The translations under genes were made by a program, and so were the position numbers. Under the pieces are notes generated by a model. That model was not told where the DNA came from. It worked only from the letters and a program-made list of their open reading frames with translations, and made no database searches. DNA of 6,179 bases from the NCBI GenBank assembly GCA_003536545.1, contig DPZW01000107.1:3602-9780 (forward strand). Reading direction: 5' to 3'. How positions within the stretch are numbered: the first letter of the stretch is position 1; every line of letters begins with the position of its first letter. The DNA comes from Rhodospirillaceae bacterium. GTDB lineage: Bacteria; Pseudomonadota; Alphaproteobacteria; UBA11073. Shown here piece after piece: positions 4,922 through 6,179 of this stretch.

Positions 4922-6179
4922 TGCGGTTTGTTTTCTTTGTTGCTGCGCTGTTATTGCCCCTGCAGGTTTTTGCCGGGACGATTTCGCGTATCAATATTGA
5001 AGGCAATGAACGCACCGATCCCAATACCATCCGCATTTATCTGACTGTTCGCGAAGGTGATGAGGCTACATCGGCCGCGCTGGATGCATCTGTGCGCAGC
5101 CTGTTTCGCTCCGGATTGTTTCAGGATGTGAAACTGGCCGAAGAGGACGGCACCCTATTTGTCCTGGTCAAGGAAAACCCCATTATCAACCGTGTGTCTG
5201 TTGAAGGCAGTGATGCGATTTCTTTTGACAGGGTGAAGAGTGAATTAAAACTGGGTCCGCGCTCCATTTATACCCTTTCCCGGGTGCAGGATGATATGGA
5301 CCGCATCTATCAGCTCTACCGCGCAAAGGGATTCTTTGCCGCTAAGGTGGAGCCGCAGATTATCCAGCGTGACCAAAACCGTGTGGATTTAATTTTTAAA
5401 GTGACGGAGGGACCTGACAGCCGTATTCGCCGCATTGATTTTATTGGCAATAAAGCTTTCAGCCGCAGTGACCTGCGGGATCAGGTTTTTTCTATTGAAG
5501 AGGCCTGGTATAATTTTCTCTCTGATAATGATGTTTATGATCCCGACCGCCTGAATGCGGACCAGGAACGCCTGCGCCGCTTTTATGCTCAGTCTGGTTA
5601 TCCTGATTTTAAAGTTGAAAATGCCGTTGCGGAATTCTCCCCTGATCAAAGCGGGTTTTTTCTGACTTTCACCGTGAATGAAGGGCCGCGCTATCAATTT
5701 GGCGAAGTCAAAGTGATAAGTGAAAAAGAAGGGCTGGATGCCGCGCCACTGCAGAAACTTATTCGCACGGAAACAGGTGACTGGTATAACAGTGATAAAA
5801 TTGAAGATACCATCAATGCGATCACAGATGATTTAAACCGTAAAAATTATGCCTTCCTGCAGGTTAATCCACAGGTTAGGCGTAACGAAGAAGCGCGGAC
5901 CATTGATGTGACGTATACTCTGCAAGATGGCCCCAAAATCTATGTGGAGCGGATTGATCTCAAGGGCAATCTGCGCACGCAGGACCGTGTTATTCGCCGC
6001 GAATTTACCCTGGCCGAGGGCGACCCCTTAAACCCTGCAAAGCTGCGCCAGTCTGAAACTAAAGTGAAGGATTTAGGTTATTTCAAAAAAACGCAGGTGA
6101 AACAATTGGAGGGAAGTGCGCCGGATCGGAAAATCATCGAAGTTGAAGTGGAAGAGCAATCAACCGGTGATTTACAGTT
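4921..6179 (+). CDS. bamA: Outer-membrane protein assembly factor BamA, 5' part (POTRA region)
   Basis: BamA is the Omp85-family core of the BAM complex, which folds beta-barrel proteins into the outer membrane. The open frame runs from the ATG at 4921 to the window end without a stop, giving 419 residues of a protein that normally has roughly 750-800. Residues 1-18 form a Sec signal peptide with a hydrophobic core and a VFA cleavage site before Gly19. Five POTRA repeats follow at about 20-87, 88-164, 165-256, 257-338 and 339-412; their repeated cores include INIEGNERT, VSVEGSDAI, IDFIGNKAF and IDLKGNLRT, with GLFQDV, KGFFAAKV, SGYPDFKV and LGYFKKTQV near their second helices. POTRA3 carries the insertion AWYNFLSDNDVYDPDRL (195-211), familiar from alphaproteobacterial BamA. 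The barrel is outside the window. The ATG overlaps the rseP TGA by one base (a GTG directly before it is an equivalent alternative), and no Shine-Dalgarno is visible, so coupling to rseP is likely. Confidence 0.96.
   Translation, partial: MRFVFFVAALLLPLQVFAGTISRINIEGNERTDPNTIRIYLTVREGDEATSAALDASVRSLFRSGLFQDVKLAEEDGTLFVLVKENPIINRVSVEGSDAISFDRVKSELKLGPRSIYTLSRVQDDMDRIYQLYRAKGFFAAKVEPQIIQRDQNRVDLIFKVTEGPDSRIRRIDFIGNKAFSRSDLRDQVFSIEEAWYNFLSDNDVYDPDRLNADQERLRRFYAQSGYPDFKVENAVAEFSPDQSGFFLTFTVNEGPRYQFGEVKVISEKEGLDAAPLQKLIRTETGDWYNSDKIEDTINAITDDLNRKNYAFLQVNPQVRRNEEARTIDVTYTLQDGPKIYVERIDLKGNLRTQDRVIRREFTLAEGDPLNPAKLRQSETKVKDLGYFKKTQVKQLEGSAPDRKIIEVEVEEQSTGDLQ

Overview
The window is one uninterrupted plus-strand run of seven housekeeping genes: pyrH (3' part), frr, uppS, cdsA, dxr, rseP and bamA (5' part). 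There is no gene-free stretch longer than 9 bases, no mobile element, no RNA gene, no CRISPR array, and no credible promoter or sense-strand terminator. The gene order, the short single-PDZ RseP and a WYxFL-type insertion in the third POTRA domain of BamA all fit an alphaproteobacterium. Base composition looks close to balanced by eye. An intact DXP reductoisomerase argues against lineages such as Rickettsia that have lost the MEP pathway. I cannot place it to order.

Layout: pyrH (1-537, 5' end outside the window) and frr (547-1089) link pyrimidine nucleotide supply and ribosome recycling. uppS (1099-1797), cdsA (1772-2638) and dxr (2643-3785) are the lipid-precursor block. Dxr commits carbon to the MEP pathway, UppS uses the resulting isoprenoids to make the undecaprenyl carrier for peptidoglycan and O-antigen, and CdsA makes CDP-diacylglycerol for phospholipids. 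rseP (3785-4921) is the intramembrane site-2 protease of envelope-stress signalling. bamA (4921-6179, 3' end outside) is the core of the outer-membrane beta-barrel assembly machine; the window stops almost exactly where its five POTRA domains end and the barrel should begin.

The genes are packed as a single translationally coupled unit. Junctions are +9, +9, -26, +4, -1 and -1 bases. The upstream genes have clear Shine-Dalgarno sequences, two of which overlap the preceding stop codon, while dxr and bamA have none that I can see and probably depend on ribosomes arriving from the gene before.

I do not see a novel multi-gene system here. The items worth a second look are small: a two-codon start-stop relay between cdsA and dxr, an 11-bp perfect hairpin inside rseP that looks like an intrinsic terminator on the opposite strand, an exact in-frame 18-bp direct repeat in rseP flanking its catalytic LDG motif, a GC-only hairpin early in uppS, a lysine-rich tail on PyrH, and a shortened inter-helix loop in RRF.
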